Part shown: piece after piece, positions 17,156 to 26,961 of the stretch
Numbering within the stretch: position 1 is the stretch's first letter
Layout: each line of letters opens with the position of its first letter
From: Clostridium tertium
GTDB taxonomy: Bacteria; Bacillota; Clostridia; Clostridiales; Clostridiaceae
Assembly: GCF_017873245.1 (NCBI RefSeq)
Contig: NZ_JAGGJY010000015.1
Location: 1-64,000, forward strand
Direction of reading: 5' to 3'
DNA: 64,000 nt
The notes under the pieces: model-generated
The model's database searches: none
What the model saw: only the letters and a program-made list of their open reading frames with translations
Told to the model about the DNA's origin: nothing
Position numbers and translations under genes: made by a program

Positions 17156-18391
17156 CTAAAATTTATGAATAAAAAGTCCACTTCTAGGCTTTGGCTCAAA
17201 CCATGTTGATTTTGGAGGCATTATCCTTCCGCTATCTGCTATATCCATAATATCATCAGTAGTCGTAGCATACATAGAAAAACTAACTTTCATATCTGTA
17301 TCTGCTCTTCTTTCTAGTTCTCTTAATCCTCTAATTCCTCCAACAAATTTAATTCTTTTAGATTTTCTTGGATCATCTATTCCTAATATCGGTTTTAAAA
17401 GATTATTTTGAAGTATTGAAACATCTAGTTGATCTACTGGATCATCTGGATTAAATATTCCATTTCTAGCTTCTAGCAAATACCATTGTTTTTCTAAATA
17501 CATTCCAAAAGTATGCTTTTCTTTTGGTTTAACTTGTTCATTACTTTTAGTAACTATAAAATTTTCACTTACCTTATTTAAAAACTCTTCTTTTGAAAGT
17601 CCATTTAAATCTTTAACAGTTCTATTATAGTCCAATACCTCTAACTCGCTATCTGGATATGAAATTGATAAGAAATAATTGAATTCCTCGTCTCCAGTAT
17701 ACTCTTCATTCTCTGCCCTCTTTATATGTCCAACCTTTACTGCTGATGCTGATCTATGATGTCCATCAGCAATATACAAATATTCTACAGATTTAAATAA
17801 TTCACTTATTTTATTTACTATACATTCATCCTCTATGATCCATACAGTATGTGATACTCCATCTTCTGACTTAAAATCATAGACTGGCTCTTTTTTCATC
17901 CATTCATTTATTATATTTGAAATATTTTTGTTTGCCCTATAAGTTAAAAATATAGGACCTGTATGAGCCTCACATTTATAAACATGATTAATTCTATCAA
18001 TTTCTTTATCTTCTCTTGTTAGCTCATGCTTTTTTATTATATTGTTAGTATAATCATCTATTGAAGCACAACCAACAAGTCCAACTTGACTTCTTCCCTT
18101 CATAACTTGTCTATAAATATAGAATTTAGGTTTTTCATCCTCTATATAATATCCCTTTTCAATCATTTTATCTAAATTTTCTTTTGCTTTTTCATAAACC
18201 CTATCATCATATGCATCAATATCATTTGGTAAGTCTATCTCAGCTTTATCTACATGTAAAAATGAATAAGGATTACCTTTTACCATCTCTCTAGCTTCAT
18301 CACTATCCATTACATCATACGGAAGTGCTGCTATTTTATTTGCTAATTCTTTTATAGGTCTTATACCTTTAAAAGGTCTTATGACTGCCAT
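17156..18391 (-). CDS. DUF1015 family protein
   Basis: The 411-residue cytosolic protein matches the conserved DUF1015 family, with RPFKGIRPIKELA near the N-terminus, YVYEKAKENLDKMI-type helices, and IADGHHRSASAV in the middle, its most conserved motif. Function is unproven. In many clostridia it is linked to serA and serC, as here (24 nt from serA), which suggests a role tied to serine metabolism. Start set at the ATG after AGGAGG; eight extra residues upstream would cover that site. Confidence 0.85.
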   Translation of the reverse strand: MAVIRPFKGIRPIKELANKIAALPYDVMDSDEAREMVKGNPYSFLHVDKAEIDLPNDIDAYDDRVYEKAKENLDKMIEKGYYIEDEKPKFYIYRQVMKGRSQVGLVGCASIDDYTNNIIKKHELTREDKEIDRINHVYKCEAHTGPIFLTYRANKNISNIINEWMKKEPVYDFKSEDGVSHTVWIIEDECIVNKISELFKSVEYLYIADGHHRSASAVKVGHIKRAENEEYTGDEEFNYFLSISYPDSELEVLDYNRTVKDLNGLSKEEFLNKVSENFIVTKSNEQVKPKEKHTFGMYLEKQWYLLEARNGIFNPDDPVDQLDVSILQNNLLKPILGIDDPRKSKRIKFVGGIRGLRELERRADTDMKVSFSMYATTTDDIMDIADSGRIMPPKSTWFEPKPRSGLFIHKF

Positions 18392-18415
18392 TAAAATTCC
18401 TCCTAAATCTATCAC

Positions 18416-19321
18416 CTAGCTAAAAAACTCCTGTATAACTGACACTACCTCTTCTCCAATTCTATCTTGTGCTTCCATTGTTGATGCACCAATATGTGGA
18501 GTACAGCTAACTCTTGGATGATTAACTAATGCTTCATTTGTATTTGGTTCTACTGCAAACACGTCTATCCCTGCTCCTGCAATTTTACCGCTATCTAATG
18601 CTTCTAATAGAGCTTTTTCATCTACTACTTTCCCTCTTGCACAATTTATTATATAAGCCCCATCTTTCATAAGCTCTAACTCTTCTTTTCTAATTAAAGA
18701 TCCATTTTCTTTATCATAAGGAACATGTAAGGAAATAAAATCTGATTTTTTAAGTAGATCATTTAATTCTAAAAATTCATATTTTATATCATCTTGCTTA
18801 CCAAATACATCATTATAAACTACATTCATACCTAGAGCTGTAGCTTTATTAGCAAGTGCCTTACCTATTCTACCCATACCTATTATTCCTAATGTTTTAC
18901 CCCCAAGTTCAATTCCCTCATACTTCTTCTTATTCCATTCACCATTTCTCATAGTGTAATTTGAAGTTCCAACAAATCTTGCTACAGCAAACATATGAGC
19001 TAGTGCTAACTCTGCAACAGAGTCTGAACTTGCATTTGGAGTATTTTTAACTGTTATTCCTTTTTCATGAGCTGTATATATATCTATATTATCTATTCCG
19101 ACCCCAGCTCTTATTATAAGTTTTAATTTTCCGCCTGAAGCTTTTTCTAATACATCTTTAGTTACTTTTGTTGCAGACCTTACTACTAAAGCTTCGAAAT
19201 CTTTAAGCTTCTCTCCTAAAACTTCTTTATCATAATGTTCATCTATAACTTCAAAACCTAATTCTAATAATTTATTAATTGCATTTTCCTGCAAACCATC
19301 ACTTACTAATATTCTGAACAT
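18416..19321 (-). CDS. serA: D-3-phosphoglycerate dehydrogenase (short form)
   Basis: This enzyme oxidises 3-phosphoglycerate to 3-phosphohydroxypyruvate with NAD, the first step of serine synthesis. The 301-residue protein has the NAD-binding GKTLGIIGMGRIGKALANKA, catalytic Arg in INCARGKVVDE, Glu in GAGIDVFAVEP and His in TPHIGASTMEAQDR. There is no ACT regulatory domain, so allosteric serine inhibition is not expected. AGGGGGC precedes the ATG at 19321. The serC-like gene lies upstream in the same direction. Confidence 0.92.
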   Translation of the reverse strand: MFRILVSDGLQENAINKLLELGFEVIDEHYDKEVLGEKLKDFEALVVRSATKVTKDVLEKASGGKLKLIIRAGVGIDNIDIYTAHEKGITVKNTPNASSDSVAELALAHMFAVARFVGTSNYTMRNGEWNKKKYEGIELGGKTLGIIGMGRIGKALANKATALGMNVVYNDVFGKQDDIKYEFLELNDLLKKSDFISLHVPYDKENGSLIRKEELELMKDGAYIINCARGKVVDEKALLEALDSGKIAGAGIDVFAVEPNTNEALVNHPRVSCTPHIGASTMEAQDRIGEEVVSVIQEFFS

Positions 19322-19460
19322 CTCTTTGCCCCCTGTTCTCATTACTCATAATTATTATAAATTACAAATTAAAACTTAATGATATATATTATTTTCCCGA
19401 TTTTTATATCATTAATAATGACTAATTCATCATAGCCATTATATTCACACTTTATAATTA

Positions 19461-20537
19461 TTACTCTAACCCCAAAATTTCATTTATATTTCTTAAAAGC
19501 TCATTTACATCTTCCATTTGGCAATCTGCCATATGAGCTATTCTAAATGTTTTATCTTTTAAACTTCCATATCCATTTGATATTTGAAATCCTCTTTTAC
19601 CTAATTCTTTATTTAATGCAGAAACATCTATGCCTCTATTGTTCTTAATAGTAGTTAAAGTATTAGATAAATAATTTTCATCAGGGAAAATTTCAAAATA
19701 TTTTTTTGCCCATTCCCTAACAACTTTAGCCATTTCTATATGCCTTTTAAATCTATTTTCTAGACCTTCTTTATTTAATATATAATCTAATTGATAATCA
19801 AGTGCATACATATGTGGTATAGATGGTGTTGATGGATATTGGTAATCCTTCTTTTGAATATATTTATATAAAGATAATAAATCTAAATAAAATCCTCTAT
19901 TTGGTACCTTTTCTGCTCTTTCCTTTGCTTTATTTGAAAAAGTACATATTGCCATACCTGGTGGCAATCCAATTGCTTTTTGAGTTGAAGTTAAGCAAAT
20001 GTCTATTCCCCATTTATCAACTTCAATTTTTGTTCCTGCAGCAGAACTAACTGTATCTACTATAAAAACTACATCTGGATATTTCTTTACAACTTTACCA
20101 ATACTTTCAATTGGATTCATTACCCCTGTAGATGTTTCATTATGAGTTACTGCCACTAAATCATATTTACCTGTTGCTAATGCTTCATCAACCATTTCAG
20201 GCTTAATTGCTTTTCCCATTTCTACTTCAAATAAGTCAGCAGGAACGTTATTCGAGGTTGCCATTTCATACCATCTCTTTCCGAATGCCCCAACGGAAAA
20301 TACAGCAGCCCTCTTTGCTGTACAGCATCTTATAGCTCCCTCCATAAGTCCACTACCTGATGTAGTTGAAAGTAGTATTTCACTTTCTGTGAAAAACAAC
20401 TTTTTTAAGTTATTACTAATTCTTCTTTGAAGCTCTGAAGCTTCTTTGCTTCTATGACCAATCATAGGCTTTGCCATCTGTTCTAAAACATCTGGTCTTA
20501 CCTCAACTGGCCCAGGAATAAATAGCTTTTTATGCAT
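19461..20537 (-). CDS. Class V aminotransferase, phosphoserine aminotransferase type
   Basis: This PLP-dependent transaminase (358 residues) probably makes phosphoserine from phosphohydroxypyruvate and glutamate, judged from the adjoining serA. The PLP lysine is in LTSTQKAIGLPPG; FIVDTVSSAAG carries the pyridine-binding Asp, and FIPGPVEVRPDV is the typical N-terminus. It is closer to the serine-pyruvate/alanine-glyoxylate aminotransferase branch than to E. coli SerC, a pattern seen in archaea and clostridia. It leads a three-gene operon with serA and DUF1015. Confidence 0.85.
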   Translation of the reverse strand: MHKKLFIPGPVEVRPDVLEQMAKPMIGHRSKEASELQRRISNNLKKLFFTESEILLSTTSGSGLMEGAIRCCTAKRAAVFSVGAFGKRWYEMATSNNVPADLFEVEMGKAIKPEMVDEALATGKYDLVAVTHNETSTGVMNPIESIGKVVKKYPDVVFIVDTVSSAAGTKIEVDKWGIDICLTSTQKAIGLPPGMAICTFSNKAKERAEKVPNRGFYLDLLSLYKYIQKKDYQYPSTPSIPHMYALDYQLDYILNKEGLENRFKRHIEMAKVVREWAKKYFEIFPDENYLSNTLTTIKNNRGIDVSALNKELGKRGFQISNGYGSLKDKTFRIAHMADCQMEDVNELLRNINEILGLE

Positions 20538-20759
20538 CGTTCCACTCCCCCATATAATCTTTATTTTTATTGCTTATTTAATTATTGTTAATTTTACTAC
20601 TTTTTTACACCATTAACAACTATTTTATTAACCTTTTTATAATAATATTGCTTTGTAGACATAATGCTACTACAATCACTTTTCAATTATTAAAATAATA
20701 ATTTTTATTATCATATTATGCAATAATAATATTTTTAAACACTATTTTTATTAATAAAA
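20538..20759. other. Gene-free region upstream of the serine operon
   Basis: This is AT-rich sequence with the presumed promoter of the serC-like gene. No T-box (no GGGTGGNACCGCG-type core), riboswitch or ORF with a ribosome site is visible. Confidence 0.5.
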
Positions 20760-20803
20760 TAGGTTATAGCATCATTTATATTCTCTAAAAATGCTATAAC
20801 CTA
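20760..20803 (-). terminator. Terminator after mscL
   Basis: This is a perfect 13-bp stem TAGGTTATAGCAT (20760-20772) with ATGCTATAACCTA (20791-20803). Stretches of A/T follow on both sides. Confidence 0.8.
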
Positions 20804-20850
20804 TAATTTAAATTATATTTATTATGTAAAATATGTAGCAACTATTCTTT

Positions 20851-21291
20851 TTAAGCCTTTTGTTCATTCTTTAATAAATCTCTTATTTCTGTTAACAGTT
20901 CTTGTTCCACTGTTAATTTTTTCTCTTTTTCCTCTTCTTCTTTTTTAGCTTCCTCTTCACTCTTACTATTTAATTTTTTAACTATTTTTATAAATATAAA
21001 TATTGATAGTGCTATGATTAAAAAATCAACTATATTTTGAATAAACAATCCATAATTCAATGTAACTGGATCACTTCCACCTTCTCCTGGCTTTAATACA
21101 TATGCAAGCTCTGAAAAGTTAACTCCTCCAGTAATAAGTCCAATTGGCGGCATTATAATATCCTTAACTAATGATGAAACTATTTTATTAAAAGCTCCAC
21201 CTATAATTACCCCAATTGCTAGATCTAACACATTTCCTTTCATCGCAAAGTCTTTAAATTCACTTATAAACTTCTTTCCTTTTTCCTTCAT
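20851..21291 (-). CDS. mscL: Large-conductance mechanosensitive channel
   Basis: This inner-membrane safety valve opens on osmotic downshock. The 146-residue protein has the MscL core [20 protein letters not shown], the first span, a periplasmic-type loop and a second span around [12 protein letters not shown]. The charged tail [14 protein letters not shown] is longer than in E. coli. Its ATG directly abuts the TAG stop of the Cys-rich gene upstream, so the two are translationally linked. Confidence 0.93.
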   Translation of the reverse strand: MKEKGKKFISEFKDFAMKGNVLDLAIGVIIGGAFNKIVSSLVKDIIMPPIGLITGGVNFSELAYVLKPGEGGSDPVTLNYGLFIQNIVDFLIIALSIFIFIKIVKKLNSKSEEEAKKEEEEKEKKLTVEQELLTEIRDLLKNEQKA

Positions 21292-21477
21292 CTAATCAGT
21301 CCCTTCATAATAATTGTCAAATGTTAGAATCGACTCCGTTTCCCTACAATATTTTACACACATACATTGTCCCAAATGCCTAGGACACTTATAGCATAGA
21401 CATCCTTTATCATCACCATTACAACCCCTTTTATACTCTGGACAATAGTTGCAATTTATTCCATTACCTGCTGGCAT
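21292..21477 (-). CDS. Small cysteine-rich protein coupled to mscL
   Basis: The 61-residue protein has 11 cysteines, arranged CNYC, C, C, CYKC, CMC and C, including GCLCYKCPRHLGQCMCVKYC. The clustering suggests metal or Fe-S binding. GGGGGGA lies upstream of the ATG and its stop touches the mscL start, so co-expression is certain if it is translated. I do not recognise a named family. Function is unknown; a link to mechanosensation is only positional. Confidence 0.75.
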   Translation of the reverse strand: MPAGNGINCNYCPEYKRGCNGDDKGCLCYKCPRHLGQCMCVKYCRETESILTFDNYYEGTD

Positions 21478-21724
21478 AACAATCCCCCCATTAAAATTAA
21501 TTTATATTTATTTTATCACATGAGTCAATATATAGGCTTAGTAATATTTTGCAAATCAAAAAAATGAAGAAATGAAGGAATAAAAAAATTATAGTAACGA
21601 ATTTTTACAACCTCCATATACTGATCTCATAAGAGGCTTTTCACTCATAATAGATTGAAAAAAACTTCTAACTCCCATCTATATAAACTTTTGGGAACTA
21701 TACGTTCCCTCTCTCATTAAAATA

Positions 21725-21754
21725 AAAGAGATTCAATTAAAACTGAATCTCTTT
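21725..21754 (-). terminator. Terminator after bofA
   Basis: The stem AAAGAGATTCA (21725-21735) pairs with TGAATCTCTTT (21744-21754), followed on the minus strand by a T-tract. The rest of 21478-21724 has an A-rich start and a small GGGAACTATACGTTCCC hairpin, but no gene. Confidence 0.75.
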
Positions 21755-21759
21755 CATTT

Positions 21760-22008
21760 TTATAAAAACATTTGAAATATTACTAAAAATATAACACCAG
21801 GAACTCCTAAAAATCCTGCTATTAATGCTGTTATTGCATTTATTCCTATAGAAAATCCAAAATAAGAACCTACAATATTTGTTAGGTATAATAAAACTAT
21901 TCCTATAACACCATTTATTAAGATTTTTAATGGCCATTTCAAAAATTTTATTAATAAATATAATAAAACTAGCCCTATTAACCCATATAAAATAATATTT
22001 AAATCCAT
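21760..22008 (-). CDS. bofA: BofA family pro-sigmaK processing inhibitor
   Basis: The 82-residue membrane protein has two spans (about 4-22 and 32-50) and a hydrophobic C-terminal segment with GINAITALIAGFLGVPGVIF, the BofA signature. In Bacillus it holds back pro-sigmaK processing in the mother cell. Its place downstream of recR and DUF2508 is the standard one. GGAGGG precedes the ATG. In clostridia its exact role may differ. Confidence 0.85.
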   Translation of the reverse strand: MDLNIILYGLIGLVLLYLLIKFLKWPLKILINGVIGIVLLYLTNIVGSYFGFSIGINAITALIAGFLGVPGVIFLVIFQMFL

Positions 22009-22068
22009 ATAAATTCCCTCCGATTAATATTATGTATTATCCAACAATAATATTAATTTATTAATATA

Positions 22069-22326
22069 TTAATTTATTCTTTTTAATTCTCTTTTTTTAG
22101 CCATAGTTATTAAGTAATTGTATCTAGTCTTGGCCACATCTTCTGCATGGATAGCTAATTCAATTAACTGAGGATCACTTACTGAATTGAATAGTGATCT
22201 CGCTACTTCCATTTCTGTTATAGCATCTTTTATAGCACTTAATAATTCTAAGTCGTCCTCACTGTACTCTGTCCTATTTCTTTCTGCACTTTGCATTAAT
22301 AAATCTAAAATTACCCTCTTATCCAT
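22069..22326 (-). CDS. DUF2508 (YaaL-like) protein
   Basis: The 85-residue helical protein falls in the small family that follows recR in Firmicutes. Visible features are MDKRVILDLLMQSAERN and a helix ending MAKKRELKRIN. The ATG at 22326 follows GGGAGGA; a longer upstream frame has no ribosome site. Function is unknown. Confidence 0.8.
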   Translation of the reverse strand: MDKRVILDLLMQSAERNRTEYSEDDLELLSAIKDAITEMEVARSLFNSVSDPQLIELAIHAEDVAKTRYNYLITMAKKRELKRIN

Positions 22327-22404
22327 TATTATCCTCCCAAATAATTTATATATTAAATTATTATCCAATTTTTAACATAAATATTCAGGTATAATTAATT
22401 TTTC

Positions 22405-23940
22405 TTACATTAATGGTGCAAAAACTCTTAATATAGCAGTTATAAATTTATTTGACCATTTAATTCTATGGCAATCTTCTATTGTTATTAACTTACAAAC
22501 TTCTAATGTTTCCATAAAATCATTTTTAATTTCCATCAATGATTTTGTTTTATAAAGTAGAACCCCACATTCAAAATGCAAATAAAGACTTCTATAATCC
22601 ATATTTATAGTTCCTACAACACCTATTTCATCATCTGATACAAATGTCTTAGAATGTATAAATCCAGGTGTATACTCATATATCTTTACTCCTGCTTCAA
22701 TAAGCTGAGCATAATATGCTCTTGTAACCATATGAACATACCACTTATCTTCTATATGTGGAGTAACTATTATAACCTCTACACCACTTTTCGCTGCTAA
22801 AGTTAAAGCAGTTACTAATTCATTGTCAACTATTAAATATGGAGTGTTTATATAAACATATTCTTTTGCTTTATTTATAATATTTAAGTATACATTTTCT
22901 CCTACTGTTTCATCATCAAGAGGGCTATCACCATAAGGTTGAACATATCCATCCCCCTTAAACTCCTTATCGTAATTTACATATGGCTTATATTTTTCAT
23001 AGTCTTCTTTTTGACCACAATTAAATTGCCATGATTCAAGGAACATCATAGTTAAATTCCAGACAGCCTCTCCTCTTATCATAATCGAAGAATCTTTCCA
23101 ATGACCAAATCTAACTATTTCATTTATATATTCATCAGCTAAATTTATACCACCTGTAAATGCAGTATGACCATCTATTATTGTAATTTTTCTATGATCT
23201 CTATTGTTCATTATAACTGATAAAAATGGTACAAATGGATTAAATGATAAGCATCTTATTCCCTTTTGTCTTAATTTTTCATCATACTTATACGGAAGGG
23301 TTCTTAAGCATCCCATGTCATCATATATTAATCTTACATCTACGCCTTCTTTTACTTTTTCCTCTAGTATTTCTAATATACTATCCCACATTACTCCTTC
23401 TTGAATTATAAAATATTCCATAAAGATATAATGTTTTGCTTTTTTTAATTCTTCCTTTAGTTTTTCAAAAAAATCCTCTCCAGGTGATAAATATTTCGTG
23501 GTAGTATTCTTATATATAGGGCTTGCTGCATACTTATTTAAATATTTTACTTGGTTTGCAACACCCTTATCCTCTTTTTCAATCTCATTAAGTATATCTC
23601 TATCTTGGGTTAATAATTTAGCAGTTTCATTATGTATATTAATCATTTTTGCCCTAAATTTCTTAGTGGTTTTTCTTAATCCAAATAGTAAATAGAACAA
23701 TCCACCAAATACAGGAACTAACAATACTGGTATAGTCCATGCAAGCTTGTATGATGGATTATCCTTAGTACTAACAATATAAATAACTGCAAATATACTT
23801 ATTAGAGAAAATAATACATATAGATATACAAAAGATTCTGTAAGCTTCCATATAGCGAAAATAAGAATTGCTAATTGAAGACAAATAAGAAGTCCAATAA
23901 TTGCCATTCTACTAAATAGAAATTTTAATATTTTACTCAT
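22405..23940 (-). CDS. cls: Cardiolipin synthase
   Basis: This membrane phospholipase-D family enzyme joins phosphatidylglycerols into cardiolipin. The 511-residue protein has two N-terminal spans and two HKD motifs: HRKITIIDGHTAFTGGIN (first) and HSKTFVSDDEIGVVGTIN (second). AAAGGTGG precedes the ATG. It sits between recR and DUF2508, an insertion into an otherwise standard gene order; the 21-nt gap from recR suggests co-transcription. Confidence 0.93.
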   Translation of the reverse strand: MSKILKFLFSRMAIIGLLICLQLAILIFAIWKLTESFVYLYVLFSLISIFAVIYIVSTKDNPSYKLAWTIPVLLVPVFGGLFYLLFGLRKTTKKFRAKMINIHNETAKLLTQDRDILNEIEKEDKGVANQVKYLNKYAASPIYKNTTTKYLSPGEDFFEKLKEELKKAKHYIFMEYFIIQEGVMWDSILEILEEKVKEGVDVRLIYDDMGCLRTLPYKYDEKLRQKGIRCLSFNPFVPFLSVIMNNRDHRKITIIDGHTAFTGGINLADEYINEIVRFGHWKDSSIMIRGEAVWNLTMMFLESWQFNCGQKEDYEKYKPYVNYDKEFKGDGYVQPYGDSPLDDETVGENVYLNIINKAKEYVYINTPYLIVDNELVTALTLAAKSGVEVIIVTPHIEDKWYVHMVTRAYYAQLIEAGVKIYEYTPGFIHSKTFVSDDEIGVVGTINMDYRSLYLHFECGVLLYKTKSLMEIKNDFMETLEVCKLITIEDCHRIKWSNKFITAILRVFAPLM

Positions 23941-23961
23941 ATATCCACCTTTCAGTTATAT

Positions 23962-24558
23962 TTATATCTCTTTTCTACCTTCTAGTGCCTTTGAAAGCGT
24001 TACTTCATCAGCATACTCCAAGTCTCCTCCTACCGGTATTCCTGATGCAATTCTAGTAACTTTAATATCTAAAGGCTTCAAAATTCTTGATATGTACATT
24101 GCTGTTGCTTCCCCTTCGATATTAGGATTTGTTGCTATTATTACTTCTTTAACATCAGCACTCATTCTAGCAACTAATTCTCTTATTCTTATATCTTGTG
24201 GGCCTCTTCCTTGCATCGGTGATAAATTCCCATGCAATACATGATATGCTCCATTATATTCTTTAACTTTTTCCATAGTCATTATATCTTTAGGCTGTTC
24301 TACAACGCAAATTATATCCTTGTCTCTACTTGGATTAGAACATATTGAACAAGGATCCTTGTCTGTAAAATTACCACATATTGAACAATACTTTATTGTT
24401 CCTCTTGCCTTAACTAAAGCATCTGCAAATTCTTTAACTTCATCTTCTGGAAGATTTAATACATGCAATGCTAATCTTTGAGCCGTCTTTTGCCCAACAC
24501 TAGGTAGTTTGGCAAATTCCTCAATAAGCTTCTCTATAGCAACTGGATAAAAATCCAT
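23962..24558 (-). CDS. recR: Recombination protein RecR
   Basis: RecR acts with RecO/RecF to load RecA on gapped DNA. The 198-residue protein has an N-terminal helix-hairpin-helix ([15 protein letters not shown]), a C4 zinc finger ([16 protein letters not shown]) and a TOPRIM domain (ICVVEQPKD to [14 protein letters not shown]). The ATG at 24558 gives the family's normal [14 protein letters not shown] start and proper spacing from GAAAGG; the ATG three codons upstream touches that site. Confidence 0.95.
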   Translation of the reverse strand: MDFYPVAIEKLIEEFAKLPSVGQKTAQRLALHVLNLPEDEVKEFADALVKARGTIKYCSICGNFTDKDPCSICSNPSRDKDIICVVEQPKDIMTMEKVKEYNGAYHVLHGNLSPMQGRGPQDIRIRELVARMSADVKEVIIATNPNIEGEATAMYISRILKPLDIKVTRIASGIPVGGDLEYADEVTLSKALEGRKEI

Positions 24559-24590
24559 AAAATCCATCCTTTCTGTAATTTGAATATATA

Positions 24591-24615
24591 AAAAGGCGAA
24601 ATAAATTCGCCCTTT
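24591..24615 (-). terminator. Hairpin between ybaB and recR
   Basis: The stem AAAGGGCGAA/TTCGCCTTT (minus-strand RNA) with a U-tract lies just before recR. It could be a partial terminator that trims recR expression relative to dnaX-ybaB. Confidence 0.6.
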
Positions 24616-24717
24616 ATGTCTTAACTATAATTATGAATTGTTTATAACTAATTAAACATCAATTGTTAATTTATGATTTTTAATTAAAAAGCTAAAAACA
24701 ATGTAAATTATTATTTA

Positions 24718-25062
24718 TTAGAAAAGTCCTGGTATATTCATTCCACCAGTTAATTTACCCATCTTATTTGCGCTTTCTTCTTCTGCTTTTCTTAATGCTT
24801 CATTTACTGCACTAAGAACTAAATCTTCTAGCATTTCAACATCATCTGCATCAACTACTTCTGGCTTTATGTTAATTGAAACTACTTCTTTTTTACCATT
24901 TGCTTTTACAACTACAGCACCACCACCAACTGAAGCTTCAAACTCCTTAGTTTCAAGGTCCTTTTGCATTTGCTCCATATCTTTTTGAAGTTTTTGCGCT
25001 TGCTTCATTAGGTTGTTCATATTTCCTCCACCAAATCCGCCTGGAAATCCTCCTCTTGCCAT
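24718..25062 (-). CDS. YbaB/EbfC nucleoid-associated protein
   Basis: The 114-residue DNA-binding protein is encoded between dnaX and recR as in most Firmicutes. It has the Gly-rich start [20 protein letters not shown], the coiled segment [22 protein letters not shown] and the conserved beta part [22 protein letters not shown] lies close upstream of the ATG. Confidence 0.92.
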   Translation of the reverse strand: MARGGFPGGFGGGNMNNLMKQAQKLQKDMEQMQKDLETKEFEASVGGGAVVVKANGKKEVVSINIKPEVVDADDVEMLEDLVLSAVNEALRKAEEESANKMGKLTGGMNIPGLF

Positions 25063-25209
25063 AAAAACATCCTCCTTTTATAAAAATCTATTCTTTATTA
25101 TATAGTATTTTTATTTATTTTACTATATTAAAGCTACTATTTGTATTAATTTTCATTCTTATTATTCTTATTTTTTATTTCGTTTATGTGCATATATTAT
25201 AACTTACTT

Positions 25210-26829
25210 TTATTCATCTAAAATATCTACCATATCAGATCCTAAAGTTTCTAAAAGCATATCAGCAGTAGATTTTTCATTGTTTGATACTTCTTCAACT
25301 TCAAAGGCAATTTTTATATCCTCTCTAAAAATTTCAGCTAATACTTCTTGAATTATAGCCCTATATTCTGGCTTTTCTAATCTATCTTTATTAAATTTAA
25401 ATTGATCTTCATATTCAATAGTTAAAACACCATTTTTACATTCCACTGGCTTTCCAGTAAGCATTGATGCATATACTATCATAGCTCTTCTTGCTTTAAA
25501 TCTTTCTAAAATATCCTTCCATGATCTTTGGATATCATTTAAAGTTACCTTAGAATTTTCATTTGCTACAATATCATTACTTCTAAGCTTTGGTTGTTCT
25601 CTACTAGGTTTATTAGTAACAACTTCTTTTTTTGAATCGCCTTTATTAGTAGATGCTGCACTTACTACTTTAAGACTACCATTTTTTAATCCTTCTTCAA
25701 GCTTATTTATTCTAGTTAAAATGACCTCATTTGAAGTATCATATTCTATTTTGCACATTTTAATAACAGCTAATTCTAAATATAATCTAGCTTGCTTGCT
25801 TATCTTTGCATTAGATTCAGTTTCTTGAAGAATTCTTATATATCTCATTACTTCTTCTGCTCTAATTTTGCTAGCTTGCTCTTTTATTAGAGCTATATTT
25901 TCCTCTGACATATCTAATACTTCTTCAGGATTATTAGTAACTTTAGCCATTAATATATTTCTATAATGAGCTATTAAATCTTTAATAAATAGATAAATAT
26001 CTTTTCCTGCATAAACAACTTCATCTATTATACCAATTGATTTTTCTACATTTCTTTGTATTACAGAATTAGTAAGATTAAATAAATGATCATTAGTAAC
26101 AAGCCCAAGCATATTTATAAGAACATCATATTCTACTGCTCCATTTCCCATTGATATAGCTTGATCCAATATACTTAATGCATCTCTCATAGCCCCATCT
26201 GATACTCTTGCGATTAAATTTAAACTTTTATCATCTGCAAGAGCATTTTGCTCATTAACTATTTTTCTAAGACGTTCCGTAATTTCATTATTATTTATTC
26301 TTTTAAAGTCAAATCTTTGACACCTTGAAAGAATAGTAATAGGAAGTTTTTGAGGATCTGTTGTTGCCAAAATAAATATTACGTTATTTGGAGGCTCTTC
26401 TAAGGTCTTTAAAAATGCATTAACAGCACCAGTAGATAACATATGAACCTCATCCATTATATAAACCTTGAATCTAGCTTCTTGAGGAGGATATTTTACA
26501 TCATCTATAATATCTCTAATTTTATCAACACCATTGTTAGAAGCTGCATCTAATTCAGTAACATCAATTGCTAAACCATCATTTATTTTTCTGCACATCT
26601 CGCATTCATTGCATGGTTCCTCATCTTTTAAATCTAAACAATTTAAAGCCTTAGCAAATACTTTAGCTGTTGTTGTTTTCCCTGTTCCTCTTGTTCCACA
26701 AAAAAGATATGCATGAGCAATTCTGTCATTTAATATTTGATTTTTAACTGTTGTTGTTATATGTTCCTGACCAACAATATCGTAAAAGTTTTGTGGTCTC
26801 CATTCTCTATATAAAGCTGTATATCCCAT
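25210..26829 (-). CDS. dnaX: DNA polymerase III subunit gamma/tau
   Basis: This is the clamp-loader ATPase of the replisome. The 539-residue protein has the Walker A GTRGTGKTT (about 45-53), a zinc module CNECEMC, the DEVHMLS Walker B and the SRC sensor (ILSRCQRF). A C-terminal tau-type region runs from about 370. The start MGYTALYREWRPQNF is standard. I see no clear programmed frameshift site and read it as one full-length product. Confidence 0.95.
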   Translation of the reverse strand: MGYTALYREWRPQNFYDIVGQEHITTTVKNQILNDRIAHAYLFCGTRGTGKTTTAKVFAKALNCLDLKDEEPCNECEMCRKINDGLAIDVTELDAASNNGVDKIRDIIDDVKYPPQEARFKVYIMDEVHMLSTGAVNAFLKTLEEPPNNVIFILATTDPQKLPITILSRCQRFDFKRINNNEITERLRKIVNEQNALADDKSLNLIARVSDGAMRDALSILDQAISMGNGAVEYDVLINMLGLVTNDHLFNLTNSVIQRNVEKSIGIIDEVVYAGKDIYLFIKDLIAHYRNILMAKVTNNPEEVLDMSEENIALIKEQASKIRAEEVMRYIRILQETESNAKISKQARLYLELAVIKMCKIEYDTSNEVILTRINKLEEGLKNGSLKVVSAASTNKGDSKKEVVTNKPSREQPKLRSNDIVANENSKVTLNDIQRSWKDILERFKARRAMIVYASMLTGKPVECKNGVLTIEYEDQFKFNKDRLEKPEYRAIIQEVLAEIFREDIKIAFEVEEVSNNEKSTADMLLETLGSDMVDILDE

Positions 26830-26886
26830 AAAATCATTCCTTAAATTTAATTATTTACTTATATTATAAACTAAAGATGAAAATTA

Positions 26887-26922
26887 ATGAAGGATTGAAA
26901 GTTTTAATTTCAAATCCTTCAT
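26887..26922 (-). terminator. Terminator after the small Cys-rich ORF
   Basis: The stem ATGAAGGATTGAAA (26887-26900) pairs with TTTCAAATCCTTCAT (26908-26922, one bulge), then TTAATTTT on the minus strand. It lies 40 nt past the stop of the ORF at 26962. Confidence 0.65.
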
Positions 26923-26961
26923 ATTTATTTTTTCAACATGCAAGTCCTACAATAAAAACTT

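Noticed and set aside
20538-20850. T-box or riboswitch upstream of the serine operon
   Set aside because: No T-box core, specifier stem pattern or known aptamer core could be found; only the mscL terminator is clear.
21737-21937. 66-residue frame overlapping bofA
   Set aside because: It is on the same strand in another frame, with no ribosome site; bofA explains the region.
25210-26829. Programmed frameshift in dnaX
   Set aside because: I saw no convincing slippery run followed by a stem with a nearby -1 stop; the single frame gives a full tau-length product.
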